Assembly (NCBI GenBank): GCA_016871175.1
Contig: VFZL01000044.1
Location: 1-32,551, forward strand
DNA length: 32,551 nt
Reading direction: 5' to 3'
From: Acidimicrobiia bacterium
GTDB taxonomy: Bacteria > Acidobacteriota > Vicinamibacteria > Vicinamibacterales > CAVVIG01
Shown here: piece after piece, positions 1-8,946 of the stretch
Position numbering within the stretch: the stretch's first letter is position 1
Layout of the letters: each line of letters starts with the position of its first letter
Notes under the pieces: model-generated
What the model was told of the DNA's origin: nothing
The model's database searches: none
Seen by the model: the letters and a program-made list of their open reading frames with translations, nothing else
Position numbers and translations under genes: made by a program

Positions 1-10
1 TCTCGGCCAT
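1..10 (-). CDS. Start of an off-window gene, probably the molybdopterin-binding large subunit
   Basis: An ATG at 10-8 (Met-Ala-Glu, then the window ends) lies two bases after the TAA stop of the iron-sulfur subunit gene on the same strand, and a G-rich run precedes it. Tat-exported (2Fe-2S) subunits of this family are normally followed by the large molybdopterin-cytosine-dinucleotide subunit, so that is the likely product. Only three codons are visible, so the identity is inferred purely from context. Confidence 0.4.
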
Positions 11-12
11 GG

Positions 13-651
13 TTACGCCCCCCGCATCAGCTCAGCACCGCGGCTGAGCGCGGTGAGAATCTTGTCGTAGTCCTGACAGCGGCACAGATTGCCGGAGACC
101 CCATGCGCCAACTCTTGACGCGTCGGATTGGGATTGGTCTTCAGGAAGCCGACCGCCGCCATCACGAAGCCGGGCATGCAGAACGCGCACTGGAAGCCCT
201 GCTCCTCGACGACGCCACGCTGCACCGGATGGAGCGTGCCGTCCGCGGCAGCCAACCCTTCGATCGTCGTGATCTTCTTGCCACGCACCGAGTGCGTGAG
301 GATCGAGCAGGCGTAGTGCGGCACGTCGTCGATGAGCACCGTGCACGCGCCGCATTCTGCGCGGTCGCATCCGAGCTTGGTGCCCGTCAGACCGAGCTTG
401 TAGCGGAGTGTCCATGCCAGGGTTTCCTGTTTCAAGGCGTCGACCGGGCGATTCTGTCCGTTCACGTTCAACGTGATCAGACGCTCGACGCCTCCGCCGG
501 CGGTTTGCTGGCCCGAGACCACCGCAGTGCGGAAGAGATAGCTCGCGGAGGAAACGGTTGCCCCCGCCGCGATGACGCCCTTGATGAAGGTGCGTCGCGA
601 CGCATCCCTCGGCGTGTCGTGCGTCATGTGTTCGTCTGTTGTTCCAGGCAT
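13..651 (-). CDS. Tat-exported (2Fe-2S)-binding subunit of a xanthine dehydrogenase-family oxidoreductase
   Basis: This 212-residue protein is the electron-transfer subunit of a molybdenum hydroxylase of the isoquinoline 1-oxidoreductase / periplasmic aldehyde oxidoreductase type. Residues 18-45 form a twin-arginine signal (SRRTFIKG followed by a hydrophobic stretch), so it is exported folded. A plant-ferredoxin [2Fe-2S] domain follows with Cys95, Cys100, Cys103 and Cys115. The C-terminal helical [2Fe-2S] domain carries Cys155, Cys158 (QCAFCMPG), Cys190 and Cys192 (LCRC). All eight cluster ligands are present and the length is normal. The chosen ATG at 651 has a GAGG about 10 nt upstream; an in-frame ATG at 627 is the alternative. 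The next gene in the operon starts two bases after the stop and should encode the catalytic subunit. The substrate cannot be told from this subunit. Confidence 0.93.
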   Translation of the reverse strand: MPGTTDEHMTHDTPRDASRRTFIKGVIAAGATVSSASYLFRTAVVSGQQTAGGGVERLITLNVNGQNRPVDALKQETLAWTLRYKLGLTGTKLGCDRAECGACTVLIDDVPHYACSILTHSVRGKKITTIEGLAAADGTLHPVQRGVVEEQGFQCAFCMPGFVMAAVGFLKTNPNPTRQELAHGVSGNLCRCQDYDKILTALSRGAELMRGA

Positions 652-693
652 TGCAGGAGCACCTCGTATAGAGACTTCCGACGACAGGGCTCG

Positions 694-732
694 TTATCGC
701 CAAACGATAATCTGAAACGCTGAACGGTTCAA
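694..732 (-). promoter_or_regulatory. Promoter with two overlapping dyads upstream of the (2Fe-2S) subunit gene
   Basis: On the minus strand TTGAAC (732-727) and TATCGT (709-704) are separated by exactly 17 nt, a good sigma-70-like pair. The -35 lies in a perfect TGAAC-C-GTTCA dyad (721-731). The -10 lies in a TTATCG-N5-CGATAA dyad (694-710). Such placement is typical of repressor operators, but the regulator is unknown. The transcript would have a leader of roughly 45 nt. Apart from these sites, the 652-830 gap shows no gene. Confidence 0.55.
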
Positions 733-830
733 TGAATGCGCGAGCCGCGATCTGGTGCAGCGATACGCGGAGAGTCAGCCGCTCCCATCAAGCCCCCAAA
801 CTATACCACGTACAGGAGTTAAGCTTAGCT

Positions 831-3149
831 CTACCGTCGGCCCTGCGGCTGGCGGGGCGCAACCGCCCCTGCCCCGGCCGTTTCGCGAGCGGGTCGGCTC
901 ACTCGCTCCGGTTTCAGGGTCCTGAGGACGAAGTCGAGCATCAGGCTCCGCATGTGTTTCACGAGCGCCGGATCCGTGATGCCGTGCCGTGACTTCGGAT
1001 AGAGCATCAGCTCGAACGGCTTCTGCGCCTTCTGGAGCTCGTGCGCCAACTGTATCGTGTTGTCTACGTGAACGTTATCGTCTATGAGGCCGTGAATGAG
1101 CAAGAGCGACCCGTGCAGATGGGCGGCCGCGAATCGGGGTGAGCTCTTCGTGTAGCCCTCCTCGTTCTCGGAGAGCGGACCCATGTACCGCTCGGTGTAC
1201 ATGCTGTCGTAGTTGCGCCAGTCCGAAACCGTGCCCCCGGCGATTCCCATCGCGAAGCTTTGGCTGTGGGTCAGGGCATAGGCGGTCAGGTAACCGCCAT
1301 AGCTCCATCCGTGGATCCCGATGCGCGCCGGGTCTGTGTAGGACTGCGTCTTGAGCCACGTCAGACTGTCTTCGAGGTCGCGCAACTCCCACTCGCCGAA
1401 GTTCCGGTAGACCGGCCACGTGGACTGCGCACCTTTGCCGCTGGCCGTCCTGTTGTCGACGCTCCAGATCACGATGCCCTGCTCTGCGAGAAGCTGGAGG
1501 AAGAGCGTCTCGCTCGCCCAGGCGTTCCGCACGCGCTGCGCATGCGGCCCGCCGTACACGAACGTGTAGACGGGATAGCGACGCGACGGGTCGAAGTCCG
1601 ATGGCTTGATCAGCATGGCCTCCATCAGGAAGCCGTCGCGGGCCTTGACCTGAAGGAACTCGGGCCGCGGCCGCACGAACTCGTCCAGCGCAGCGACTCG
1701 GTTTGGCTCGAGGACGCGCACCTCGCTTCCATCGCTGTCGTGCAGACGGAGCTGCGGCGGCGTCGTGGCATCGCTCCAGGTGTTGGTGAAGTACTCGAAC
1801 CGCGGGCTGAACGTCGCACTGTGAGTGCCCGCCGCTTGCGTGAGCCGTTGAAGCGACTGATTCGCGGCTCCCGTCAACCGGACACGGTAGACGTCCACGC
1901 CAATAGGGCTGCGTTCCGTCCCGGCGAAGTAGACCCAACCCGCCGATTCGTCGACACCGTACAGCGCGCGAACCTCCCATGGGCCGGTCGTGATCTCCCG
2001 CCGCACGCGTCCGTCGGCGCCGCAGAGATAGATGTGACGATATCCAGATCGCTCGGAGAGCCACAGAAACGACCCGTCCGCGAGCCACGCTGGATCAGTC
2101 GTGTCGCTCACCCAGGCTCGGCTCGTCTCACGGAAAAGCGTGCGTGTGACGCCGGTTGCCGCGTCGGCGACGTTGAGATCCAGCCACGTTTGCGAACGGT
2201 TCTGTGCCTGAAACACGACCTCGCGGCCGTTTGGCGCCCAGGCGACGGCGTTGATGATCCGATCCGCTTCGGGATACTTCCCGAGGTTGACCCAACGCGT
2301 GGCGCCGCCACTTGCCGACACGACACCGAGCGTCGCGGTCGGATTGGGGTCGCCGACTTTCGGGTAGTACCATCGCTCCACGCCCTGGTCGTACGGAATG
2401 TGGTCGACGACGGTGAAGACCGGAACGTGTGTGTCGTCGATCCGGAGATAGGCGAGCAGTGCGGAGTCGGGGCTCCACCAGTACGCGCGCGGCTGTCCGC
2501 GGCCGAAGATCTCCTCCTCGTAGACCCAATCCAGCCGGCCGTTCAGAACCTTGTCTGACCCGTCCGCCGTGAGCGCGATTTCGCGCGGCGTCGTCACGTC
2601 GGACACGAAGAGGTTGCCTTGCCTGACGTACGCCACGCGCCTGCCGTCCGGACTGAACGACGCGAACTCTTCGGGTCCGGTCGTCGTCGTCAGACGCACG
2701 GCTCGGTCGGTGGCCAGGGTGTAGACGTACAGGTCGCCGCCGATCGTATGAAGCGTTGACGCAAAGCGACCGTCGAACGTCAGTGTGCGTGCGCGCGATG
2801 CTTGGCGCGCGGCATCGCCGGCGACACCGGCAGCCGTCAACGCGCGCTCGAGTCGTTCCGCTGTGAGAAGCGACATCGCCGTGCCGGTTGCGGCGTCGAC
2901 GGCCTGCCATTCCGGACCGTCGGCCGTCTGCCGCGCCATCGCGTACCGCCGCCCATCGATCCACGACACCGGCGGTATCGGTGCGCCGGCAAAGTTGACT
3001 CTTCGCGTTGGATCGTACAAGTCGTCTATCGTCAGCGGTCTTTGCTGCGCGAGGGTGACGGTGACAAGACCGCACACGAGCGTCCAGGCCAGCGCACAGG
3101 TGATGGCAATCGTGGGCGCCACCGCTCCGCGCGGGTGTTGCGACGGCAT
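831..3149 (-). CDS. Secreted S9B family prolyl oligopeptidase (dipeptidyl peptidase IV type)
   Basis: This 772-residue secreted serine peptidase should release N-terminal X-Pro or X-Ala dipeptides from peptides in the periplasm or outside the cell. A hydrophobic signal segment lies at about residues 10-35 and ends in AQQ. An eight-bladed beta-propeller of the DPP IV N-terminal type follows (about 40-510), with the DWVYEEEIFGR stretch that holds the paired Glu for substrate N-terminus recognition. The alpha/beta-hydrolase domain (about 510-750) has nucleophile Ser616 in GWSYGGYL, Asp690 or Asp691 in LIDDNVH, and His722 in SRHGI. Length is typical. It shares a 56-bp divergent gap with the beta-CASP gene. 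A TAAGCT hexamer 6 nt before ATG 3149 and no Shine-Dalgarno site suggest a leaderless message. Confidence 0.95.
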   Translation of the reverse strand: MPSQHPRGAVAPTIAITCALAWTLVCGLVTVTLAQQRPLTIDDLYDPTRRVNFAGAPIPPVSWIDGRRYAMARQTADGPEWQAVDAATGTAMSLLTAERLERALTAAGVAGDAARQASRARTLTFDGRFASTLHTIGGDLYVYTLATDRAVRLTTTTGPEEFASFSPDGRRVAYVRQGNLFVSDVTTPREIALTADGSDKVLNGRLDWVYEEEIFGRGQPRAYWWSPDSALLAYLRIDDTHVPVFTVVDHIPYDQGVERWYYPKVGDPNPTATLGVVSASGGATRWVNLGKYPEADRIINAVAWAPNGREVVFQAQNRSQTWLDLNVADAATGVTRTLFRETSRAWVSDTTDPAWLADGSFLWLSERSGYRHIYLCGADGRVRREITTGPWEVRALYGVDESAGWVYFAGTERSPIGVDVYRVRLTGAANQSLQRLTQAAGTHSATFSPRFEYFTNTWSDATTPPQLRLHDSDGSEVRVLEPNRVAALDEFVRPRPEFLQVKARDGFLMEAMLIKPSDFDPSRRYPVYTFVYGGPHAQRVRNAWASETLFLQLLAEQGIVIWSVDNRTASGKGAQSTWPVYRNFGEWELRDLEDSLTWLKTQSYTDPARIGIHGWSYGGYLTAYALTHSQSFAMGIAGGTVSDWRNYDSMYTERYMGPLSENEEGYTKSSPRFAAAHLHGSLLLIHGLIDDNVHVDNTIQLAHELQKAQKPFELMLYPKSRHGITDPALVKHMRSLMLDFVLRTLKPERVSRPARETAGAGAVAPRQPQGRR

Positions 3150-3205
3150 GCAAGGAGCTTAGCAGAACCTCTTGGGTGCTCCGAGGCTCGGCTATAGTCA
3201 CCGCC
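3150..3205. promoter_or_regulatory. Divergent leaderless-type promoters
   Basis: On the plus strand TATAGT (3193-3198) ends 7 nt before the ATG of the beta-CASP gene. On the minus strand TAAGCT (3161-3156) ends 6 nt before the ATG of the S9B peptidase gene. Neither start has a Shine-Dalgarno site, and recognisable -35 hexamers are weak. Transcription starting 6-8 nt below each -10 would begin at or next to the start codons. Confidence 0.5.
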
Positions 3206-4579
3206 ATGGCCAAACTGACGTTCCTGGGCGCGGCAGGCACGGTGACCGGGTCGAAGCACCTCCTGGACACCGGTTCGCATCGCCTTCTCATCGACTGCGG
3301 CCTCTTTCACGGGTTGAAAGAGCTGCGTGCTCGCAACTGGGAACCGTTGCCCATCGCGGCGACCAAGATTCACACCATCGTTCTTACCCACGCCCACCTG
3401 GATCACATCGGCTACCTGCCAAGGCTCGTCGCCCAAGGATTTCGCGGCCGGGTGTATTGCACGCCGGGCACGCGCGACCTCGCCACTCTGGTGTTGAGCG
3501 ATGCCGCGCGGATTCAGGAAGAGGACGCGCGTGACGCCAATCGCCACGGGTACTCGAAACACCATCCCGCATTGCCGCTGTACACGACCGAGGACGCCGA
3601 GCTCGCACTGACATTGCTGCAACCAGTCGGCTACAACCGCCCGATCCCCGTGCTACCGGACGTGCAGATGGAGTTCCTCAACGCCGGCCACCTGCTCGGG
3701 TCGTCCTATGCGCGCATCACGACGGGTGGGCAGGCGATCTTGTTCGGCGGCGATCTCGGTCGGTACGGCCGTCCGGTGCTGCCGGATCCCACGCCCGTCA
3801 CCGATGCCGACATCCTGCTCGTCGAGTCGACGTACGGGAACAAGCGCCACGATCCCGACGACGGCGGTGACCGGCTCGCTCGTCTAGTCACGGACGTGTT
3901 CGATCGTGGTGGCAAGCTGATCATTCCGTCCTTCGCGATCGGTCGCGTCAACGAAGTCATCTACTGGCTCGACAAGCTCGAAGAGCAGCGCCGAATTCCG
4001 GTGATGCCGGTGTTCGTCGACAGTCCGATGGCGTCTCGCGCGCTCGACTTCTACGCGCGCCATTCCGATCAGCTCGACCCTGACATGGCCACGGGCCGTC
4101 AGGGCGTTCGCGCGTTCTTCACGAAGCGCATGACCATGGTGGCGTCGCCTCAGCAATCGAAGGAAGTGGTCGCGTCGAAGAAGCCGTCCATCGTGATCGC
4201 CTCGAGCGGCATGGCGACCGGCGGTCGGGTCCTCTATCACCTGCGTGCAGCACTGCCCGATCCGCGGAACACGGTGCTCTTTGTCGGCTACCAGGCAGCC
4301 GGGACACGCGGTCGCTCCCTGGTCGACGGACAGCCGTTTGTCCGGATCAAGGGGATGGACGTCGCGGTCCACGCGCACATCGAGCGGCTCGACTCGATGT
4401 CGGCGCACGCGGACGCAGACGAGATTCTCCGCTGGCTGGGCAACTTCACACGCGCACCACGTATGACGTACCTCGTTCACGGCGAGTCCGAGGCGCTGAA
4501 CGCCCTCAAAACCCGCATCTGCACGGAGAAACACTGGCAGGTCCACGTCGCGGTGCACCAGGAGCAGGTCGAGTTGTAG
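3206..4579 (+). CDS. MBL-fold beta-CASP RNA metallo-hydrolase
   Basis: This 457-residue cytoplasmic protein belongs to the CPSF-73-like bacterial beta-CASP branch of metallo-beta-lactamases, which act as RNA endo- or exonucleases. The Zn-binding motif HAHLDH covers residues 62-67 (His62, His64, Asp66, His67). Further ligand regions are NAGHLLGSS and GGDLGR. The beta-CASP insert is marked by VESTYGNK, IPSFAIGR and VDSPMASRAL. The RNA-specificity C-terminal part has IASSGMATGGR and the terminal YLVHGE histidine. ATG 3206 (MAKLTFLG) is chosen over an in-frame GTG at 3176, because the conserved fold begins there and TATAGT ends 7 nt before it. The precise RNA target is unknown. Confidence 0.93.
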   Translation: MAKLTFLGAAGTVTGSKHLLDTGSHRLLIDCGLFHGLKELRARNWEPLPIAATKIHTIVLTHAHLDHIGYLPRLVAQGFRGRVYCTPGTRDLATLVLSDAARIQEEDARDANRHGYSKHHPALPLYTTEDAELALTLLQPVGYNRPIPVLPDVQMEFLNAGHLLGSSYARITTGGQAILFGGDLGRYGRPVLPDPTPVTDADILLVESTYGNKRHDPDDGGDRLARLVTDVFDRGGKLIIPSFAIGRVNEVIYWLDKLEEQRRIPVMPVFVDSPMASRALDFYARHSDQLDPDMATGRQGVRAFFTKRMTMVASPQQSKEVVASKKPSIVIASSGMATGGRVLYHLRAALPDPRNTVLFVGYQAAGTRGRSLVDGQPFVRIKGMDVAVHAHIERLDSMSAHADADEILRWLGNFTRAPRMTYLVHGESEALNALKTRICTEKHWQVHVAVHQEQVEL

Positions 4580-4667
4580 ACTGCTCTTGGCAGCCTGGGC
4601 AGTCCGAGCAGGTCTGGTAGGCGAACGGCTCGGGCAGCTACGCGAGTAGGCGGGTGGGTGAAGGTAC

Positions 4668-6758
4668 ATGCACGTGAGGGGCTATTTCGTGATGGGCGTC
4701 ATGACAGCGACCGCCTGCGGCCAGCCAGGGGCAACTCCCACGGCGACCGAGGCTACTGCGCCAACGACCGTGGCGAGCACGGCGAGCGGCGACGCGGGCA
4801 ACGCCACCGAGCGGAAGTACCTGCTCGAACGTGTGGACGATGCGGCGGTGGTGCAGGTGTACGCGGATGGGTTCCGCGAGCTGTCGCTCAACGACAAGAT
4901 TCTCGTCTGGCACCTGTACCAGGCGGCCATCGCCGGCCGTGACATCTACTACGACCAGCGGCACGCGCTCGCCCTCGAGATGCGCGACGTTCTCGAGGCG
5001 ATCCTGACCGCCGCCAAGCCAGCGTCTGGCGCGCCAGCGGCCGTCGATTCGGCCACCCTCGCGGAGATTGAGCGCTACACAAAGCTCTTCTGGATCAATT
5101 CCGGGCCCTACAACAACCTCAGCGCGCGCAAGTTCGTCCTTGCCTGCACACCGGAGGCGTTGCTCGCCGCCGCGCAGGTCGCTGCCAAGGCTGGCGCCTC
5201 GTTTCCCACTCGGCCCGGTGAAACCCTCGAGCAGTTGCTCGCACGGCTGCAGCCGATGTTCTTCGACCCGGCGGTCGATCCGATGGTGACGGCCAAGACG
5301 CCACCACCTGGCAAGGACATCCTGACCGGGAGCGCGAACAACCTGTATTCGGGCGTGTCGACTCAGGACCTCGCCAGCTTCAAGGAACGCTATGGCCTGA
5401 ACTCGCGCCTCGTGAAGCGCGACGGCATGTTGGTCGAGGAGGTCTACAAGATTGACGGTCGTTACGGGAAACAGATCGCGGCCGTCGTGTCGCACCTCGA
5501 AGCGGCCATGCCATTCGCGCCGGAAACGATGCAGCGTGCCCTGCGTGCGCTGGTCAGGTGGTATCAAACCGGTGAGGACACCGACCGCAAGGCGTACGAC
5601 ATCGCATGGGTCGATGACAAGGCCTCGTCAGTTGACACCATCAACGGCTTCATCGAGGTCTACCTCGACGCCCGCGGCATCAAGGGCTCCTGGGAGGGCA
5701 TCGTCTTCTACGTGAACCAGGCCAAGACGGAGGGAATCAAGCGACTCGCCGCGGAGGCGCAGTGGTTCGAGGACCGCATGCCGTGGGATGCCAGGTACAG
5801 GAAACAGGGTGTCACGGGCATCACCGCCAATGCCATCGACGTCGTCATTGAGACGGGCGACTCAGGGCCGATCACGCCGATTGGCATCAACCTTCCGAAC
5901 GATCAATCCGTCCGCGAGCAGCACGGCAGCAAGTCCGTGTCGCTGTCGAACATCACGGAAGCCAATGACAAAGCCACGCTGCCGTCCTTCCGCACAGAGT
6001 TCGCGTGGACGCCGGACGAGGCCGAGCGCGCGGAGAAATGGGGCGCGTTCTCCGGCGAGCTGACCACGAACATGCACGAGGTGATCGGACACGCCTCCGG
6101 GAAGGTCTCGCAGCGGCTGAATGGCAGTCCGCAGTCCGTGTTGAAGGAGCAGTTCTCCGCCCTCGAAGAAGCCAGGGCCGACCTGGTCGCGCTGTACTTC
6201 ATCAAGAACCCAAAGCTCGTCGAGCTGGGACTCATCGGGAAGGACGACCACGAGTCGGTCGTGCGCACCGAATACGAGTACTACGCGCGCAACGCGCTGG
6301 TACAGCTGCGACGGGTGCGCGAAGGGACCCAAATCGAAGAAGATCACATGCGCAACCGCCAGATGATCATCCACTGGCTGATGAAGCACACGAAGGCAAT
6401 CGAGGTGCGGACGCGCGACGACAAGACCTACTACGTTCTCAACGACATCCAGGCCTTCCACGACGGAGTCGGCAAGCTGCTCGCCGAGGTCCAACGGATC
6501 AAAGGGGAGGGCGACTACGCTGCTGCCAGGGAGCTCTTCGAGACCTACGGGGTGCACTTCGATCCAAAGCTGCGAGACGAGGTCGTGGCCCGGGTCGACC
6601 GGCTCAAATTGCCGTCGTACACCGGCTTCGTCATGCCGAAGCTCGAGGCGACGAAGAACGCCGACGGCGCGATCACGGACATCACCATCTCCTATCCCGG
6701 CGATTTGGCGCGGCAGATGCTCGAGTTCTCTGCCGCCACGCGCGCGCTGCGGCGCTAG
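4668..6758 (+). CDS. M49 family metallopeptidase (dipeptidyl peptidase III-like), probable lipoprotein
   Basis: A 696-residue zinc exopeptidase of the DPP III family, which removes dipeptides from short peptides. The hallmark HExxGH is His470-Glu-Val-Ile-Gly-His, with the Glu of EEARAD (500-505) as third ligand, spaced as in the family. The N-terminus (MHVRGYFVM...TATAC) resembles a short lipoprotein signal with Cys17, followed by an Ala/Thr-rich linker (20-45). The signal is short and its lipobox imperfect, so export is inferred. GAAGG lies just before the ATG at 4668; start sites a few codons downstream are possible. The preceding 88-nt gap has no clear promoter or terminator. Relatives of this type are sometimes misnamed dihydrofolate reductase, but nothing here supports that activity. 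Confidence 0.9.
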   Translation: MHVRGYFVMGVMTATACGQPGATPTATEATAPTTVASTASGDAGNATERKYLLERVDDAAVVQVYADGFRELSLNDKILVWHLYQAAIAGRDIYYDQRHALALEMRDVLEAILTAAKPASGAPAAVDSATLAEIERYTKLFWINSGPYNNLSARKFVLACTPEALLAAAQVAAKAGASFPTRPGETLEQLLARLQPMFFDPAVDPMVTAKTPPPGKDILTGSANNLYSGVSTQDLASFKERYGLNSRLVKRDGMLVEEVYKIDGRYGKQIAAVVSHLEAAMPFAPETMQRALRALVRWYQTGEDTDRKAYDIAWVDDKASSVDTINGFIEVYLDARGIKGSWEGIVFYVNQAKTEGIKRLAAEAQWFEDRMPWDARYRKQGVTGITANAIDVVIETGDSGPITPIGINLPNDQSVREQHGSKSVSLSNITEANDKATLPSFRTEFAWTPDEAERAEKWGAFSGELTTNMHEVIGHASGKVSQRLNGSPQSVLKEQFSALEEARADLVALYFIKNPKLVELGLIGKDDHESVVRTEYEYYARNALVQLRRVREGTQIEEDHMRNRQMIIHWLMKHTKAIEVRTRDDKTYYVLNDIQAFHDGVGKLLAEVQRIKGEGDYAAARELFETYGVHFDPKLRDEVVARVDRLKLPSYTGFVMPKLEATKNADGAITDITISYPGDLARQMLEFSAATRALRR

Positions 6759-6891
6759 TCATTCGAGGCTCCGCTCCGCAGCCCGGCTTGGCGGCGGTGT
6801 ACGCAGCGGACCGCGAACGCGGGCGCCTCCGCCACGGAACTGGGCTTCGCGACGCGTCGACGCCAACGCAACTGCCTATCGGTTCCGGGTT

Positions 6892-6904
6892 TAAGATCGA
6901 AGAT
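6892..6904 (+). promoter_or_regulatory. Leaderless-type -10 element for the HEAT-cyclophilin gene
   Basis: TAAGAT (6892-6897) ends 7 nt before the GTG start at 6905, with no Shine-Dalgarno site and no convincing -35. The rest of the 146-nt gap after the M49 gene shows no gene. Confidence 0.4.
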
Positions 6905-8932
6905 GTGCGCTGGCTCCCGATCGCACTCCTGTTGGCCGCCGTACCGGCCGCAGCGCAGCAGGTCAACCCGGCACGGTTGGCGATTCTCGAGGCAGAGGAT
7001 CGGCGCGCCCAGACGCCGGCCGACCTGGCCCGGTTGCGCACCGGCGTCACGAGTGACGATCCCCTGACGGTGCGCGTCGCGGTGCGCGCGCTCGGACGCC
7101 TCGAGCGGCCGTCGCACGTACCCGACATCTTGCCGGCGCTCAATGACGACGACGCCGACGTCCGAGCGGAGGCCGCCAACGCCGTCGCGCAGGCGGCGAG
7201 CGGCGTTCGGCGAGGCGCGAGCGGTGGCCCGCCGCCGGCGGCCTTGTTACAGACGTTCCGCGCCCGGCTCGCCGAGGAAGCGGACGCCGACGTCCGAGCC
7301 GCGCTCGCCGAAAGCCTCGCCCGTCTCCCGTACTCGGATCCTGAGTCGGTCGCGGCCGCGCAACAGACACTTGTAGACCTCGCCGGACAGCACGCCGAGG
7401 TGGCGGATCGGCTCGGACTCGCCAAGGCATTCGAGGCGCTCGTGCGCCTGCACAAACCCGTCACGTTGACGCCGGCAGCGCGCGAGATCCTCAGGCGCTT
7501 GGTTGGTGTCGCGTCTCCCGCCGATCAAGAATCGCTGGGTGGGCCGCCGCCGGTTCGGACGCAGAGCGGCGTCGATCCGCTCCGCGCTGTACGGGTCCGC
7601 CGGTTGGCGCTCGAAGCGCTGGCCGCGACGGGTGCAGCGGAAGGCCCTGTTCTCGAGCACGCTCGCCGCGATCCAGACATGCAGGTCCGGCGCCTCGCGA
7701 TGCGCACGGCGGCTCGCGCCAAGGCCACCTCGCTTCTGACGGCCGGGTTGGAAGACGCGTCACCGATGGTGCGCCTCGAGGCGTTGCGCGGGTTGTCAGG
7801 GCTCTCGGGCGACGAGGTCTGCGCGTGGATCCTCGCCGCCACCGGCGATTCCGACCCCCACGTCCTGCTGCAGGCCATCGATCAGCTCGCCGCGTGTGGC
7901 CAATGGGACCAGGCGGTGACGCGACTGGTGGACTACGCATCCGACGTGGCGTCGCTCAGTACCTCGCGCGGCTGGCATCGCGCCGCGCACGCGTTGGTCG
8001 CGTTGGCGACCGCGTCGCCGAATCGCGCGGCCCAGACGCTCGGCGCGCACGCGTCGGCCCGAAATCCCTTCGTGCGCGTGTACGCCGCGCGAGCCGCTCG
8101 CGCGCTCAGGGACAGAGCCACGCTGCAACGCCTCGTGATTGACCCGAGCGACAACGTGGTCGAAGCCGCCGTCGAGGGCCTCGCGGACGTGGCGGGGTGC
8201 GAGGCCGCCATGGCGTACCGAGCCGCGCTCGGCCGCCGAGGCTACCAAGCCATCCGTGTCGCGGCCACTGCGCTGGCGGGCTGCCAGGTGGCGCCGGAGC
8301 TCGTGGCGGATCTGACGACCGCGCGCGATCGACTGATCGCCGAAGGCCACGCGAACTCGACGGACGCGCGCGCCGCGCTCGAGGCTGCCCTCGAGAAGCT
8401 CGGTGCGGCGCCCGCGCCGGCGGCGCCGAAGCCCACGCCGGCGGCGACCGCCAAGCCGCCGGCGACGGTGGACGCGACGGTCGACGAGTTGCGGCGCCTG
8501 GCAGCCGCGCGCGCTCGGATGACCATTCGCGACGCCGGCACGATCGAGCTCGTGCTCATCACGGTCGAAGCGCCGCTCACGGTCTTCCGCTTCGCGCGCC
8601 TCGCCGAAGCGGGGTACTTCAACGGACTGACCATTCATCGAGTGGTACCCAACTTTGTTCTTCAGGGCGGCAGTCCGGATGCGAACGAGTACGTCGGGTA
8701 TCCAGATCACATGCGCGACGAGGTAGGGCTGTGGCCGCACGTGAGAGGCGCGCTGGGCATCTCGACGCGCGGACGCGACACCGGGGACGCGCAGGTCTTC
8801 ATCGACCTCGTGGACAACCCGCGACTGGATCACGAATACACCGTCTTTGCGCAGGTGCTGACCGGCATGGAGACCGCCGATCGTGTGCTCGAGGGCGACG
8901 TCATCGAATCCGTGCAGATCCTCGCCAATTAG
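6905..8932 (+). CDS. Secreted HEAT-repeat protein with C-terminal cyclophilin-type peptidyl-prolyl isomerase
   Basis: This 675-residue protein starts at GTG 6905, where a signal peptide begins (VRWLPIALLLAAVPAAAQQ). The same frame stays open far upstream into the M49 gene, but that extension is only a shadow. Residues about 45-480 are degenerate HEAT repeats (for example VRVAVRALGRLERPSHV and VRRLALEALAATGA), a scaffold for protein contacts. A Pro/Ala linker (about 500-525) leads to a cyclophilin domain from residue 539 to the end. That domain has FNGLTIHRVVPNFVLQGG, a GALGIS stretch, QVFIDLVDNPRLDHEYTVFAQV and a GMETAD segment. It probably isomerises X-Pro bonds in exported proteins bound by the solenoid. 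The aminotransferase gene follows after 14 nt. Confidence 0.9.
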   Translation: MRWLPIALLLAAVPAAAQQVNPARLAILEAEDRRAQTPADLARLRTGVTSDDPLTVRVAVRALGRLERPSHVPDILPALNDDDADVRAEAANAVAQAASGVRRGASGGPPPAALLQTFRARLAEEADADVRAALAESLARLPYSDPESVAAAQQTLVDLAGQHAEVADRLGLAKAFEALVRLHKPVTLTPAAREILRRLVGVASPADQESLGGPPPVRTQSGVDPLRAVRVRRLALEALAATGAAEGPVLEHARRDPDMQVRRLAMRTAARAKATSLLTAGLEDASPMVRLEALRGLSGLSGDEVCAWILAATGDSDPHVLLQAIDQLAACGQWDQAVTRLVDYASDVASLSTSRGWHRAAHALVALATASPNRAAQTLGAHASARNPFVRVYAARAARALRDRATLQRLVIDPSDNVVEAAVEGLADVAGCEAAMAYRAALGRRGYQAIRVAATALAGCQVAPELVADLTTARDRLIAEGHANSTDARAALEAALEKLGAAPAPAAPKPTPAATAKPPATVDATVDELRRLAAARARMTIRDAGTIELVLITVEAPLTVFRFARLAEAGYFNGLTIHRVVPNFVLQGGSPDANEYVGYPDHMRDEVGLWPHVRGALGISTRGRDTGDAQVFIDLVDNPRLDHEYTVFAQVLTGMETADRVLEGDVIESVQILAN

Positions 8933-8946
8933 GAGAGGATCGATCC

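Noticed and set aside
4580-4667. Repeated GGGCAG-like words before the M49 gene as a structured regulatory element
   Set aside because: The repeats are short and irregular, with no stable symmetric arms.
6005-6904. Long open frame extending the HEAT-cyclophilin gene 300 codons upstream
   Set aside because: It overlaps the conserved M49 coding sequence in another frame, is Arg-rich and has no homology pattern, while a signal peptide starts at 6905.
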